DNA of 37,840 nt from an uncultured Massilimicrobiota sp. (GCA_944325245.1 CALUZM010000017.1:1-37840), one strand, 5' to 3'. Positions 23,218-32,680 are shown, counted from the stretch's first letter. Numbers and translations are program-made. The notes: generated by a model not told the origin, from the sequence alone.

Positions 23218-24639
23218 ATGATGAAAAAAGTAAAATTACCTGATGATTTTTTCTTGGGTGCTGCGGCTAGTGCATGGCAAACGGAAGGCTGGACAGGTAA
23301 AAAAGATCATCAGGATTCATATATTGATTTATGGTATAAAGAAAATAAAAATGTCTGGCATAATGGTTATGGTCCAGCGATAGCGACTGATTATTATCAT
23401 CGTTATAAAGAAGATATTTCTTATATGAAAGAAATAGGAATGAATTGTTATCGTACATCTTTAAACTGGTCACGTTTTTTAATAGACTATGAAAATGTGA
23501 TTGTGGATGAAGATTATGCGCGTTATTATGATCAAATGCTTGATGAAATGATAGCTCAAGGTATTGAACCTATGATTTGTTTAGAACATTATGAAATACC
23601 TGGAGAATTATTTAAGAAATATGATGGTTTTGCGAGTAAACATGTTGTTGATTTGTTTGTAGAATATGCAAAAAAAGCCTTTGAAAGATATGGACATAAA
23701 GTGAAATACTGGTTTGCATTTAATGAACCCGTTGTTGTGCAAACACGTATTCATCTTGATGCTTTACGTTATCCTTTTTATCAGGATAGTCAGGCTTGGA
23801 TGCAATGGAATTATAATAAAGCTTTAGCGACAAACATGCTTATGAAAGCCTATAAAGAAGGTGGTTATCAAGGGAAGTTTGGAACAATCATTAATGTGGA
23901 AACAGTTTATCCTAGAGGAAATAGTCCTCGTGACTTAGAAGCTGCAAATATGTATGATTTATTTTATAATCGTATTTTCTTGGACCCTGCAATTAAAGGA
24001 CATTATGAAGAAGGTTTCTTTGATTTATTAAAAAAACATAATATTTTAATGGACTATACTCAAGAAGAATTGGATATTATTCAAAATAATACATTGGATT
24101 GGGTAGGAATTAATCTTTATCATCCAAATCGTGTCAAAGGTCGTACAACAGCTATACATCCAGATGCACCTTTCCATCCCGATTTCTATTATGAAGATTT
24201 TAATATGCCTGGTAAAAAGATGAATCCTCATCGTGGTTGGGAAATTTATCCAAAGATTATGTATGATATGGCTTTACGTATGAAAAATGAATATAATAAT
24301 TTTGAATGGTTTGTGGCTGAAAGTGGTATGGGTGTAGAAAATGAAAAACAATATAAAAAAGATGGAATGATTCAAGATGATTATCGTATAGAGTTTATTA
24401 AAATGCATTTAGATTGGCTTATTCGTGGTATTGAAGAAGGATCAAACTGTAAAGGATATATGTTATGGGCTTTTACTGATAATGTTTCACCAATGAATGC
24501 ATTTAAAAATAGATATGGATTAGTTGAAATTGATTTAGAAGATCAACGTAATAGACATTTAAAGAAATCTGCTTATTTTTACAAAGATTTAATTCAAACA
24601 AGAGAGTTTGAAATTGATGATGATGAAGATGTCAAATAA
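23218..24639 (+). CDS. GH1 glycosidase, atypical phosphate-binding loop
   Basis: A 473-residue cytoplasmic GH1 enzyme starting DDFFLGAAASAWQTEG. The acid/base Glu170 is in FNEPV and the nucleophile Glu368 is in VAESGMGV instead of the usual TENG. The loop after WAFTDN reads VSPMNAFKNRYG: Ser and Tyr align with the phosphate-binding Ser and Tyr of 6-phospho-glycosidases, while Lys is one place early with Asn at the canonical spot. It is probably a 6-phospho-beta-glycosidase of changed specificity, but a non-phosphorylated substrate cannot be ruled out. It lies 4 bp after uxuA, which links its aglycone to sugar-acid metabolism. Confidence 0.88.
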   Translation: MMKKVKLPDDFFLGAAASAWQTEGWTGKKDHQDSYIDLWYKENKNVWHNGYGPAIATDYYHRYKEDISYMKEIGMNCYRTSLNWSRFLIDYENVIVDEDYARYYDQMLDEMIAQGIEPMICLEHYEIPGELFKKYDGFASKHVVDLFVEYAKKAFERYGHKVKYWFAFNEPVVVQTRIHLDALRYPFYQDSQAWMQWNYNKALATNMLMKAYKEGGYQGKFGTIINVETVYPRGNSPRDLEAANMYDLFYNRIFLDPAIKGHYEEGFFDLLKKHNILMDYTQEELDIIQNNTLDWVGINLYHPNRVKGRTTAIHPDAPFHPDFYYEDFNMPGKKMNPHRGWEIYPKIMYDMALRMKNEYNNFEWFVAESGMGVENEKQYKKDGMIQDDYRIEFIKMHLDWLIRGIEEGSNCKGYMLWAFTDNVSPMNAFKNRYGLVEIDLEDQRNRHLKKSAYFYKDLIQTREFEIDDDEDVK

Positions 24640-24666
24640 ATAATAATGAAAAGAGGGATGAACAAA

Positions 24667-26385
24667 ATGTTAAAGAGTCAAAAGCTAAGAGAAATGGCGC
24701 CTGAGTTAGATCCTCTACGTTTAGGAACAGGTTGGAAATTAGAAGATTTATCAAAACCACAGATTATCATTGAAAGTACATTTGGCGATAGTCATCCAGG
24801 AAGTGGCCATTTACTTGAACTTGTAGAAGAAGCCAGAAATGGGATTCATGAAGCTGGTGGATATGGTGCCAGATATTTTACAACAGATATTTGTGATGGG
24901 GAAGCACAAGGACATGATGGGATTAATTATTCATTAGCTTCACGTGATATGATTGCGAATATGATTGAAATACATGCCAATGCAACACCTTTTGATGGGG
25001 GTGTCTTTATTGCCAGCTGTGATAAAGGGATGCCAGCGCATTTAATGGGACTTGGACGTGTGAATATTCCATCTATTGTAGTGACAGGTGGTGTGATGGA
25101 TGCGGGACCAAATTTATTGACCCTTGAACAAATTGGTATGTATTCTGCACAATATGAGCGTGGTGAAATATCAAAAGAAAAATTTGAATTTTATAAACAT
25201 CATGCCTGTCCATCATGTGGTGCATGTTCATTTATGGGAACAGCTTCAACAATGCAAATTATGGCAGAAGCTTTAGGATTGACATTGCCAGGAAGTGCCT
25301 TGCTTCCTGCCACAAGCAAAGATTTACGTGAATTTGCTTATCGTGCTGGAAAACAGGCTGTCTGGTTAGCTAAACATGATTTAAAACCAAGAGATATTGT
25401 GACGATGAAATCTTTTGAAAATGCGATTATGGTTCATGCTGCCATTTCTGGTTCAACAAATTCATTATTACATTTACCAGCTATTGCTAAGGAATTTGGC
25501 ATTGAAATTGACTCTGATACGTTTGATCGTTTACATCGAGGAGCTCATTATTTATTAGATATTCGACCAGCTGGACGTTGGCCGGCACAATTCTTCTATT
25601 ATGCTGGTGGTGTACCAATGATTATGGAACAAATTAAAAGCATGTTACATCTTGATGTGATGACAGTAACTGGAAAAACATTAGGAGAAAATTTAGAAGA
25701 ACTCAAACAAACAGGATATTATGAAAAATGCTTCAAGAATTTAGAAAAGTATGGTATTCAAAGAGAAGATGTCATTCGTTCTTTTGATAATGCATTTGGT
25801 ACAGATGGAAGTATTGCGATATTGAGAGGAAACTTAGCGCCTGAAGGAGCTGTTGTGAAACATACTGTTGTGCCTAAAGAAATGTTTGAAGCGACTTTGA
25901 TTGCTAGACCATTTGATTGTGAAGAAGATGCTATTGCGGCTGTTTTATCACATAAGATTCAACCGGGTGATGCTGTCTTTATTCGTTATGAAGGTCCTCA
26001 AGGCAGTGGTATGCCAGAAATGTTTTATACTACAGAAGCGATTGCTTCTGATGAAAAATTAGGCGCTTCTATTGCTTTGATTACTGATGGACGTTTTTCT
26101 GGTGCTTCTAAAGGACCGGCTATTGGACATGTTTCTCCAGAGGCAGCTCAGGGAGGACCAATTGCTTTGGTTGAAGAAGGAGATTTAATTGAAATTAATA
26201 TTCCTCAACGTATTTTAAGAATTTGTGGCATTCATGGACAAAAGATGAGTGAAGAAGATATTCAAAAAGTATTAGAGGAAAGAAGAAAGCATTTAAAACC
26301 ATTTGTCAGCAAGTATCAAGATGGTGTATTGAAAATCTTCTCTGAACATGCAGTTTCAGCTATGAAGGGTGGATATATGAAGTAA
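24667..26385 (+). CDS. IlvD/Edd-family sugar-acid dehydratase
   Basis: A 572-residue Fe-S dehydratase related to dihydroxy-acid dehydratase and phosphogluconate dehydratase. Two cluster Cys are clear, in FIASCDKGMPAHL and ACPSCGACSFMGTAST, together with TDICDGEAQGHDGINYSL and the C-terminal ITDGRFSGASKG. The first cluster Cys of IlvD (TPCNxH) is replaced by SHPGSGH, so it is not a canonical IlvD and may belong to an aldonate dehydratase branch. Its neighbours suggest an aldonate such as gluconate as substrate, with KDG as product. AGAGGG lies 9 nt before ATG 24667, which is preferred over 24646 and 24658. It ends in TAATG overlapping the next gene. Confidence 0.88.
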   Translation: MLKSQKLREMAPELDPLRLGTGWKLEDLSKPQIIIESTFGDSHPGSGHLLELVEEARNGIHEAGGYGARYFTTDICDGEAQGHDGINYSLASRDMIANMIEIHANATPFDGGVFIASCDKGMPAHLMGLGRVNIPSIVVTGGVMDAGPNLLTLEQIGMYSAQYERGEISKEKFEFYKHHACPSCGACSFMGTASTMQIMAEALGLTLPGSALLPATSKDLREFAYRAGKQAVWLAKHDLKPRDIVTMKSFENAIMVHAAISGSTNSLLHLPAIAKEFGIEIDSDTFDRLHRGAHYLLDIRPAGRWPAQFFYYAGGVPMIMEQIKSMLHLDVMTVTGKTLGENLEELKQTGYYEKCFKNLEKYGIQREDVIRSFDNAFGTDGSIAILRGNLAPEGAVVKHTVVPKEMFEATLIARPFDCEEDAIAAVLSHKIQPGDAVFIRYEGPQGSGMPEMFYTTEAIASDEKLGASIALITDGRFSGASKGPAIGHVSPEAAQGGPIALVEEGDLIEINIPQRILRICGIHGQKMSEEDIQKVLEERRKHLKPFVSKYQDGVLKIFSEHAVSAMKGGYMK

Positions 26386-26675
26386 TGGCAACTAAGAAAG
26401 TAAAGAAGGATAAAATGGATGGATTGACGGAACGTCAAAAAAATATTATTCGTTTACGTCAAAAACTCAATGCACCTGATCCAGATGCTGTGCATGTATT
26501 TACACCTTATAAAATATTGACTTATGTTTTTGTGATTCTTTTTCCACCCTATGCTTTATATCGCATCTGGAAAAAGAATTCACCATTCAATAAACAGGAA
26601 AAATGGGTACAGACAATGGTTTGTGTGATTTATATGTTTGTTGTGATTGTTAATTTATGGGAGGTATATGGTTGA
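26385..26675 (+). CDS. Small two-helix membrane protein in the KDG operon
   Basis: A 96-residue protein of no recognised family. A very basic N-terminus (KKVKKDKMDG, then QKNIIRLRQKLN) is followed by two hydrophobic helices near residues 43-62 and 76-94 with the basic loop RIWKKNSPFNKQEKW between. It overlaps the dehydratase stop by one base (TAATG) and its own TGA overlaps the eda start (TGATG), so it is translated in step with both. This fixed position suggests a role tied to the pathway, perhaps a membrane anchor or a small transporter accessory. Confidence 0.8.
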   Translation: MATKKVKKDKMDGLTERQKNIIRLRQKLNAPDPDAVHVFTPYKILTYVFVILFPPYALYRIWKKNSPFNKQEKWVQTMVCVIYMFVVIVNLWEVYG

Positions 26676-27316
26676 TGAAAAAGTCAGAAGTATTAATGAA
26701 GTTAAGACAATGTGGGGCAGTTGCAGTCATTCGTGGTGATAGCTATGATGAAGGGTTGAATATTTCTAAAGCTTGTATTCAAGGTGGTTTAAAAGCCATT
26801 GAAATGGCTTATACAAATAGTCATGCTTCACAGATTATTCAAGATTTAAAAGAAATGTATAAAGATGATTTGGATGTTTTTGTAGGAGCTGGAACAGTTT
26901 TGGATGCTCCAACAGCTAGAAGTGCAATTCTTGCTGGAGCACAATATATTGTGTCACCATCATTTGATTATGATACAGCGATTTTATGTAATCGTTATGG
27001 TGTTCCTTATATTCCGGGTTGTATGACAATCAAAGAAATAGTCACAGCTATGGAAGCAGGAAGTGAAATGATTAAACTATTTCCAGGTAGTGCCTTTGGT
27101 CCAGGTTATATTGGAGCTATTAAATCACCTTTACCTCAAACATCTATTATGGTTACTGGTGGTGTCAAATTGGATAATGTCCAACAATGGTTCAATGCTG
27201 GTGTTGATGCGATTGGAGTTGGAGGCGAATTAAATAAACTCGGTGCTCAAGGGCAATTTGATGAAGTGACAAAAATAGCCGCTCAATATGTACAGGCAGT
27301 GAAAGAGGCTAGATAA
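26675..27316 (+). CDS. eda: KDPG/KHG aldolase
   Basis: It cleaves 2-keto-3-deoxy-6-phosphogluconate to pyruvate and glyceraldehyde-3-phosphate, the last step of the Entner-Doudoroff-type route. The 213-residue TIM barrel shows Glu near 43 in AIEMAY, VGAGTVLD, SPSFD, IPGCMT and the Schiff-base Lys near 133 in MIKLFPGS, followed by MVTGGV. GGGAGG lies 9 nt before ATG 26675, preferred over the in-frame upstream start at 26657. It is coupled to the membrane protein upstream and lies 1 bp before kdgK. Confidence 0.95.
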   Translation: MKKSEVLMKLRQCGAVAVIRGDSYDEGLNISKACIQGGLKAIEMAYTNSHASQIIQDLKEMYKDDLDVFVGAGTVLDAPTARSAILAGAQYIVSPSFDYDTAILCNRYGVPYIPGCMTIKEIVTAMEAGSEMIKLFPGSAFGPGYIGAIKSPLPQTSIMVTGGVKLDNVQQWFNAGVDAIGVGGELNKLGAQGQFDEVTKIAAQYVQAVKEAR

Positions 27317-27317
27317 T

Positions 27318-28316
27318 ATGAATGTTTTATGTATGGGAGAAACCTTATTAAGGTATTCTACAAAAAAGGGACATCGTTTTTCAGAACTTGATTTTCAAGT
27401 CCATGTCGGGGGTAGTGAAACCAATATTGCAGTTAATTTAGCTCAATATGGTTTTCATACATCTTTATTGACCAAACTTCCTCGTCATGCTTTGGGGGAA
27501 GCTGTGATTTCTTTCTTAAAGAGTTTTGGTGTAGATACATCAAAGATTTTAAGAAATGATATGCGTATAGGAAGTTATTTTTTAGAAAATGGCAGTGGGA
27601 ACCGTGCCAGTCAAGTGATTTATGATCGCTGTTATAGTGCGATGACATCTTTTACATTGAATGATATTGATTTAAAAACAGTATTTCAAAACATTGATGT
27701 TTTTGTTGTGTCAGGAATTACAGTGGCTTTAAATGAGCATATTCAAAATGCTGTGGTGGAAATGGTCAAATATTGCCAGGGAAATAATATTCTTGTCGTC
27801 TATGATAGTAATTATCGTGCAAAACTTTGGAGTATTGAAGAAGCAGGAAAAGCTTTAAAACGTATTTTACCATATGTGGATATCTTATCAGCAGGATATC
27901 TTGATGCGCAGAATTTTTTAGATATCACAAGTTCTAAAGAAACATTTGAAGAAAAATTAGCTGATGTCTATAACCAAATCAAACAGCAATATCCTCATAT
28001 TCATTATATCATGTCAACAAAGAGAGATATCATCTCTACTAGTGTCAATGAATTAACAGGATATTTATATGATGAGTCATTGCATGTTTCTCCAATTTAT
28101 CATATTGATGATATTGTTGATCGTGTCGGTGGGGGAGATGCTTTTCTTTCAGGTGTATTGTATGGATTATTGAACCAACGTGATAGACAATATAGCTTAA
28201 TGTTTGGATGCTGTGCATCTGTTTTGAAACACACAATCCATGGTGATGCCAATCAGTTCAGTATTGAAGAGATAGAGAGTTTTATGTATCAAGGTGTTTC
28301 AAAAATTAATAGATAA
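27318..28316 (+). CDS. kdgK: 2-keto-3-deoxygluconate kinase (PfkB family)
   Basis: A 332-residue ribokinase-like sugar kinase. The N-terminal MGETLLRYSTKKGHR and VGGSETNIAVNLAQYG motif binds the sugar, and VGGGDAFLSGVLYGL near 271-285 holds the anion hole and catalytic Asp (about 274). KDG phosphorylation gives the KDPG used by the eda product encoded directly upstream. Family membership is certain; the substrate is inferred from the neighbours uxuA, dehydratase and eda. Confidence 0.9.
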   Translation: MNVLCMGETLLRYSTKKGHRFSELDFQVHVGGSETNIAVNLAQYGFHTSLLTKLPRHALGEAVISFLKSFGVDTSKILRNDMRIGSYFLENGSGNRASQVIYDRCYSAMTSFTLNDIDLKTVFQNIDVFVVSGITVALNEHIQNAVVEMVKYCQGNNILVVYDSNYRAKLWSIEEAGKALKRILPYVDILSAGYLDAQNFLDITSSKETFEEKLADVYNQIKQQYPHIHYIMSTKRDIISTSVNELTGYLYDESLHVSPIYHIDDIVDRVGGGDAFLSGVLYGLLNQRDRQYSLMFGCCASVLKHTIHGDANQFSIEEIESFMYQGVSKINR

Positions 28317-29760
<1,444 letters not shown>

Positions 29761-29769
29761 TGTGCAATA

Positions 29770-29798
29770 TTGGTATTTTTGTGAAAGTTTAGTATAAT
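29770..29798 (+). promoter_or_regulatory. Promoter of EIIB-like/acetyltransferase pair
   Basis: TTGGTA (29770-29775), a 17-bp spacer and TATAAT (29793-29798) lie 20 bp before the EIIB-like gene. Confidence 0.7.
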
Positions 29799-29818
29799 AA
29801 ACATATGAGGTGAGGAGT

Positions 29819-30436
29819 ATGGAAGCTTTCTATAAACAGGAAGATTTAGAAGTTTTTAGAAAATGGGTTTATTATCAGGTGGAAAATGATCCTCGCTTAA
29901 CTTTAGAAAAGTATGATTCACGTACATATAAAATATATTATAAAAAGAGAGTGGCTAGATTTGTGATATGGCCGATTGGGATTGTTGAAGAAGCTATTGT
30001 TGAAGGAGAACAATTACTTTTTTATTTACATTATCAGTTTTATAGTTTTCATTATGCAACGAATTTATTTCATCGTATGATGGAAAAACTGCTTGAAGAT
30101 GAAAAAACAAATTATCATATTTTATTATGTTGTTCAGGTGGAATGACAACTGGGTATTTTGCTCAGAAATTGAATAAGTATTGTCAATTAAACCATTTAC
30201 CTTATCAAATTGATGCACAAGCTGTTCATCAGTTGGAGAATGTTTATCAGAATTATGATTTTATTTTTATAGCACCTCAGCTAAGATATAAACAAAGGGA
30301 ATTATCTCAAACATTAAAACCGGTACCTGTTTATAATATTGAAGCTTCAGTGTTTGCGACTTATGATTGTCAGGCAATGATTGAAGTCATAGAGAAAGCA
30401 ATTAAAGATGGAGGATATGATGAGCGAAAAGGATAA
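29819..30436 (+). CDS. PTS EIIB (Lac-type)-like domain with a novel N-terminal domain
   Basis: A 205-residue protein. Residues from about 100 to the end match a cellobiose-type EIIB: the P-loop ILLCCSGGMTT with phospho-acceptor-type Cys105, then IDAQAVHQLENVYQNYDFIF, IAPQLRYKQREL and VPVYNIEASVF. Residues 1-95 are an unrecognised domain rich in aromatic and basic residues (SRTYKIYYKKRVARFVIWPI, FYLHYQFYSFHYATNLFHRM). Normal EIIBs of this type are about 100 residues, so this is a fusion. It may supply EIIB for the upstream EIIC, or be a phosphorylation-sensing regulator. ATG 29819 follows GAGGTGAGG; GTG 29810 is in frame but less likely. Confidence 0.8.
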   Translation: MEAFYKQEDLEVFRKWVYYQVENDPRLTLEKYDSRTYKIYYKKRVARFVIWPIGIVEEAIVEGEQLLFYLHYQFYSFHYATNLFHRMMEKLLEDEKTNYHILLCCSGGMTTGYFAQKLNKYCQLNHLPYQIDAQAVHQLENVYQNYDFIFIAPQLRYKQRELSQTLKPVPVYNIEASVFATYDCQAMIEVIEKAIKDGGYDERKG

Positions 30437-30995
30437 AATGATGGCTGGACATTTATATCAGCCTTATGATCAGGAATTATATCATGAAAGGGAAATCTGT
30501 AAGAGAATGCTTTATGAATATAATCGTTATACGCCAGTTCAAAAAGCAGAACGAGATATTCTTTTAAAAAAATTATTGAATTGTAAAGGAGAATTATGTA
30601 TTGAACCACCATTTTATTGTCAATATGGATATCATATTACAGTTGGCTTAAACTTTTATAGTGATGTCAATTTAACAATTTTGGATCAGGGACTTGTCGA
30701 AATCGGAGATCATGTTGTCTGTGGGCCCAATGTTCACATCTATACTGCATCTTATCCATATCATGAGATGCAAAGAATGCAAGGATATGAATATGCCAGA
30801 TCTGTAAAAATTCATGATTATGTCTGGATTGGTGGCAATGTGACTATTTTACCAGGTGTCAAAATTAACCAGGGAGCAATTATTGGAGCGGGTAGTGTCG
30901 TAACACAGGATATTCCTCCATATGTTATTGCGGCCGGAAATCCATGCCGAGTCATTCGTCCAATTACCAAGGAAGATGTACATAAGAAATGGTAA
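30420..30995 (+). CDS. Maltose/galactoside O-acetyltransferase family
   Basis: A 191-residue hexapeptide-repeat acetyltransferase that moves acetyl from CoA to a sugar hydroxyl. The N-terminal MMAGHLYQPYDQEL and the left-handed helix repeats from about residue 60 are typical of Maa/LacA. The catalytic His lies in GPNVHIYTASYPYH, and VWIGGNVTILPGVKINQGAI and GAGSVVTQDIPPYVIAAGNP complete the coil. ATG 30420 follows GGAGG by 5 nt; it overlaps the EIIB-like gene by 17 bp and is coupled to it. Acetylation of non-metabolised or excess sugars is the usual suggested role. A partial second copy of its 3' end lies at 32097-32171. Confidence 0.93.
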   Translation: MSEKDKMMAGHLYQPYDQELYHEREICKRMLYEYNRYTPVQKAERDILLKKLLNCKGELCIEPPFYCQYGYHITVGLNFYSDVNLTILDQGLVEIGDHVVCGPNVHIYTASYPYHEMQRMQGYEYARSVKIHDYVWIGGNVTILPGVKINQGAIIGAGSVVTQDIPPYVIAAGNPCRVIRPITKEDVHKKW

Positions 30996-31023
30996 TTGAG
31001 ATAAAATAAACTCATAATATAAT
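30996..31023 (+). promoter_or_regulatory. Promoter of leader/methyltransferase unit
   Basis: TTGAGA (30996-31001), a 16-bp spacer and TATAAT (31018-31023) begin directly after the acetyltransferase stop codon. The expected transcript start is near 31030. Confidence 0.7.
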
Positions 31024-31053
31024 CACAATCATATTATAAGGAGTGGACTATTT

Positions 31054-31092
31054 ATGTTATTTATTCGGGATAAATACTCGGTGCAGTTCTAA
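31054..31092 (+). CDS. Leader peptide, 12 codons
   Basis: AAGGAG (31038-31043) lies 10 nt before ATG 31054. The frame reads MLFIRDKYSVQF and ends at TAA 31090-31092. Its last codons fall in the first arm of the stem-loop structure at 31077-31147, as in ribosome-mediated attenuators upstream of inducible resistance genes. Expression is inferred, not shown. Confidence 0.6.
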   Translation: MLFIRDKYSVQF

Positions 31093-31147
31093 AACTGATA
31101 ACAGATTGCATCGAGATTAAATAATATGTTATCAGGATAACTGCACC
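31077..31147 (+). promoter_or_regulatory. Attenuator-like RNA with alternative pairings
   Basis: GGTGCAGTT (31080-31088) pairs perfectly with AACTGCACC (31139-31147), and inside it CTGATAACA (31095-31103) pairs perfectly with TGTTATCAG (31127-31135). The 5' arm can instead pair as CTCGGTGCA (31077-31085) with TGCATCGAG (31107-31115), one wobble. The two folds exclude each other. No T run follows, so control would be on translation or RNA stability rather than simple termination. Confidence 0.65.
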
Positions 31148-31186
31148 TATTGAATACATATAAACAAAAAAAGGAGTAGTTATTAA

Positions 31187-31951
31187 ATGAATAAAGAAGA
31201 ATTGTTACAAGAATGGTTGAAAGAAGAAAAAAAGGCACAAATACAGGGATGGAATTTTTCTCATATTTATGGAAGATATGAGGAAGAGGATGATTTGCCT
31301 TGGGATTTTCATGAAATAATAAAAAAATATTTATCTCATGATATGAAATTGTTGGATATGGAAACAGGTGGAGGAGAATTCCTGCTAAGTTTAAACCATC
31401 CTAAGAATTTAATATCTGCAATTGAAGGATATAAACCAAATGTAGAGTATTGTAGAGATGTTTTACTTCCATTCGGAATTGATTTTAAAGAAGCTGATGG
31501 ATTAGATGATTTACCATTTGAAGATAAAAAGTTTGATATAGTAACAAATAAGCATGGCGATTATAAAGTTACAGAATTAAAAAGAGTATTAAAAAATGGT
31601 GGATTATTTCTTACCCAACAAGTAGGAGCGGAAAACGATAGAGAACTTATTGAATTGTTATTGTCTGAAAAAACGACTTGTACATTTGCAAACCAATATT
31701 TGAATATTCGAAAAAAAGAATTAGAAGATCATAATTTTGAAATACTTGAGAGTAACGAAGTATATCGACCAATAAAATTTTATGATGTAGGAGCATTGGT
31801 CTGGTTTGCTAAAATTATTGAATGGGAGTTTGTAGGTTTTTCAGTAGAATCTTGTATAGAAAATTTATATAAAGCACAAGCTATACTGGAGAAGAAGGGT
31901 GTTATCGAAGGAAGAATTCACAGATTTTACATTGTTGCCAGAAAAACATAA
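31187..31951 (+). CDS. Class I SAM-dependent methyltransferase
   Basis: A 254-residue protein with a class I fold. Motif I is LLDMETGGGEFLLSL near residues 55-69; the following acidic strand and the LPFEDKKFDIVTNKH segment fit motifs II-IV, and ELKRVLKNGGLFLTQQVG is the post-motif helix and strand. It opens with an N-terminal lid helix (EELLQEWLKEEKKAQIQGWN). The substrate is unknown; nothing marks it as an rRNA methyltransferase. AAGGAG lies 10 nt before the ATG. It follows its own promoter, a leader peptide and an attenuator-like fold, so expression is probably inducible. The 31952-32096 stretch after it holds only an orphan ribosome-binding-site-like AAAAGGAG near 31965. Confidence 0.88.
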   Translation: MNKEELLQEWLKEEKKAQIQGWNFSHIYGRYEEEDDLPWDFHEIIKKYLSHDMKLLDMETGGGEFLLSLNHPKNLISAIEGYKPNVEYCRDVLLPFGIDFKEADGLDDLPFEDKKFDIVTNKHGDYKVTELKRVLKNGGLFLTQQVGAENDRELIELLLSEKTTCTFANQYLNIRKKELEDHNFEILESNEVYRPIKFYDVGALVWFAKIIEWEFVGFSVESCIENLYKAQAILEKKGVIEGRIHRFYIVARKT

Positions 31952-32096
31952 ATTTTTGAAATGCAAAAGGAGTCATAAATTTCTTGCTTTACCTTAATAC
32001 GTTTAATATACGGTTATAAAAAATCAAAATTTGCGTTTTAATAAATCTTATTATGATTAATAAAGTGATGAATTTAATGATTGAGATTCTTTTTTT

Positions 32097-32171
32097 TATT
32101 TCATCGCATCAGGATATCCTTGTCGAGTCATTCGACCTATCACAAAGGAAGATGTTCATAAGAAATGGTAA
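32097..32171 (+). pseudogene. 3' remnant of a second maltose acetyltransferase gene
   Basis: The frame ending at TAA 32169-32171 reads YFIASGYPCRVIRPITKEDV followed by HKKW. The last 20 codons match those at 30936-30995 in 52 of 60 bases; seven of the eight differences are in third positions and one changes Asn to Tyr. No upstream part of the gene remains. The silent pattern shows that it diverged while still a working gene, so it is a relic of a paralogue or of a replaced allele, not a fresh duplication. Confidence 0.8.
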
Positions 32172-32211
32172 ATTGTATAGAAGTTTGATGAAGCATAGAG
32201 GTGATGAGACA

Positions 32212-32673
32212 ATGAAAGTTCATATAAGATTGGCAAAAGCATCTGATTATGATGAAATTATGGAGATTTTAAATCAGGTCCATGCTCTCCATGTGAAGTT
32301 AAGACCTGATTTGTATCAAGAAAGTCATGATCTTTTCACATTGGAAGAACTAAAAGATGATATTTCTCATCAGGGTTATTATGTTGCTAAAGAAGATGGA
32401 AAAGTTGTTGGTATATTAAGAATTATGTTTCGTCATATCAAGACGCCTGCACATCAAGAATGTCGTATCATATGGATAGATACAATGGGTGTGGCTGACG
32501 GATATCGAGGAAAAGGGATTGGTCACCAGTTACTCTGTTATGTGAAAACATTAAAAGAACAGTTAGGTTATGACCGCATTGAATTACAGGTGAATGCTCA
32601 AAATCAACATGCTTATGATATCTATAAACAGTATGGTTTTGTAGATAAATCTATCATTATGGAATTGTCTTGA
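32212..32673 (+). CDS. GNAT-family N-acetyltransferase
   Basis: A 153-residue acetyltransferase. IRLAKASDYDEIMEILNQVH is the N-terminal strand and helix, YVAKEDGKVVGILRI the central strands, and GVADGYRGKGIGHQLLCYVK the acetyl-CoA loop with RxxGxG near residue 100. The C-terminal IELQVNAQNQHAYDIYKQYG is typical of amino-group acetyltransferases close to RimI. ATG 32212 follows GAGGTGA; the in-frame extension to 32053 runs through the acetyltransferase remnant and is not used. Acceptor unknown. A strong terminator follows. Confidence 0.9.
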   Translation: MKVHIRLAKASDYDEIMEILNQVHALHVKLRPDLYQESHDLFTLEELKDDISHQGYYVAKEDGKVVGILRIMFRHIKTPAHQECRIIWIDTMGVADGYRGKGIGHQLLCYVKTLKEQLGYDRIELQVNAQNQHAYDIYKQYGFVDKSIIMELS

Positions 32674-32680
32674 ATATAAA

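Noticed and set aside
31187-31951. Erm-type rRNA methyltransferase
   Set aside because: The leader recalls erm control, but the protein lacks Erm/KsgA signatures and fits only a general class I methyltransferase.
32053-32211. N-terminal extension of the GNAT gene at 32212
   Set aside because: It overlaps the acetyltransferase remnant in another frame, and the ribosome binding site and family start point to 32212.
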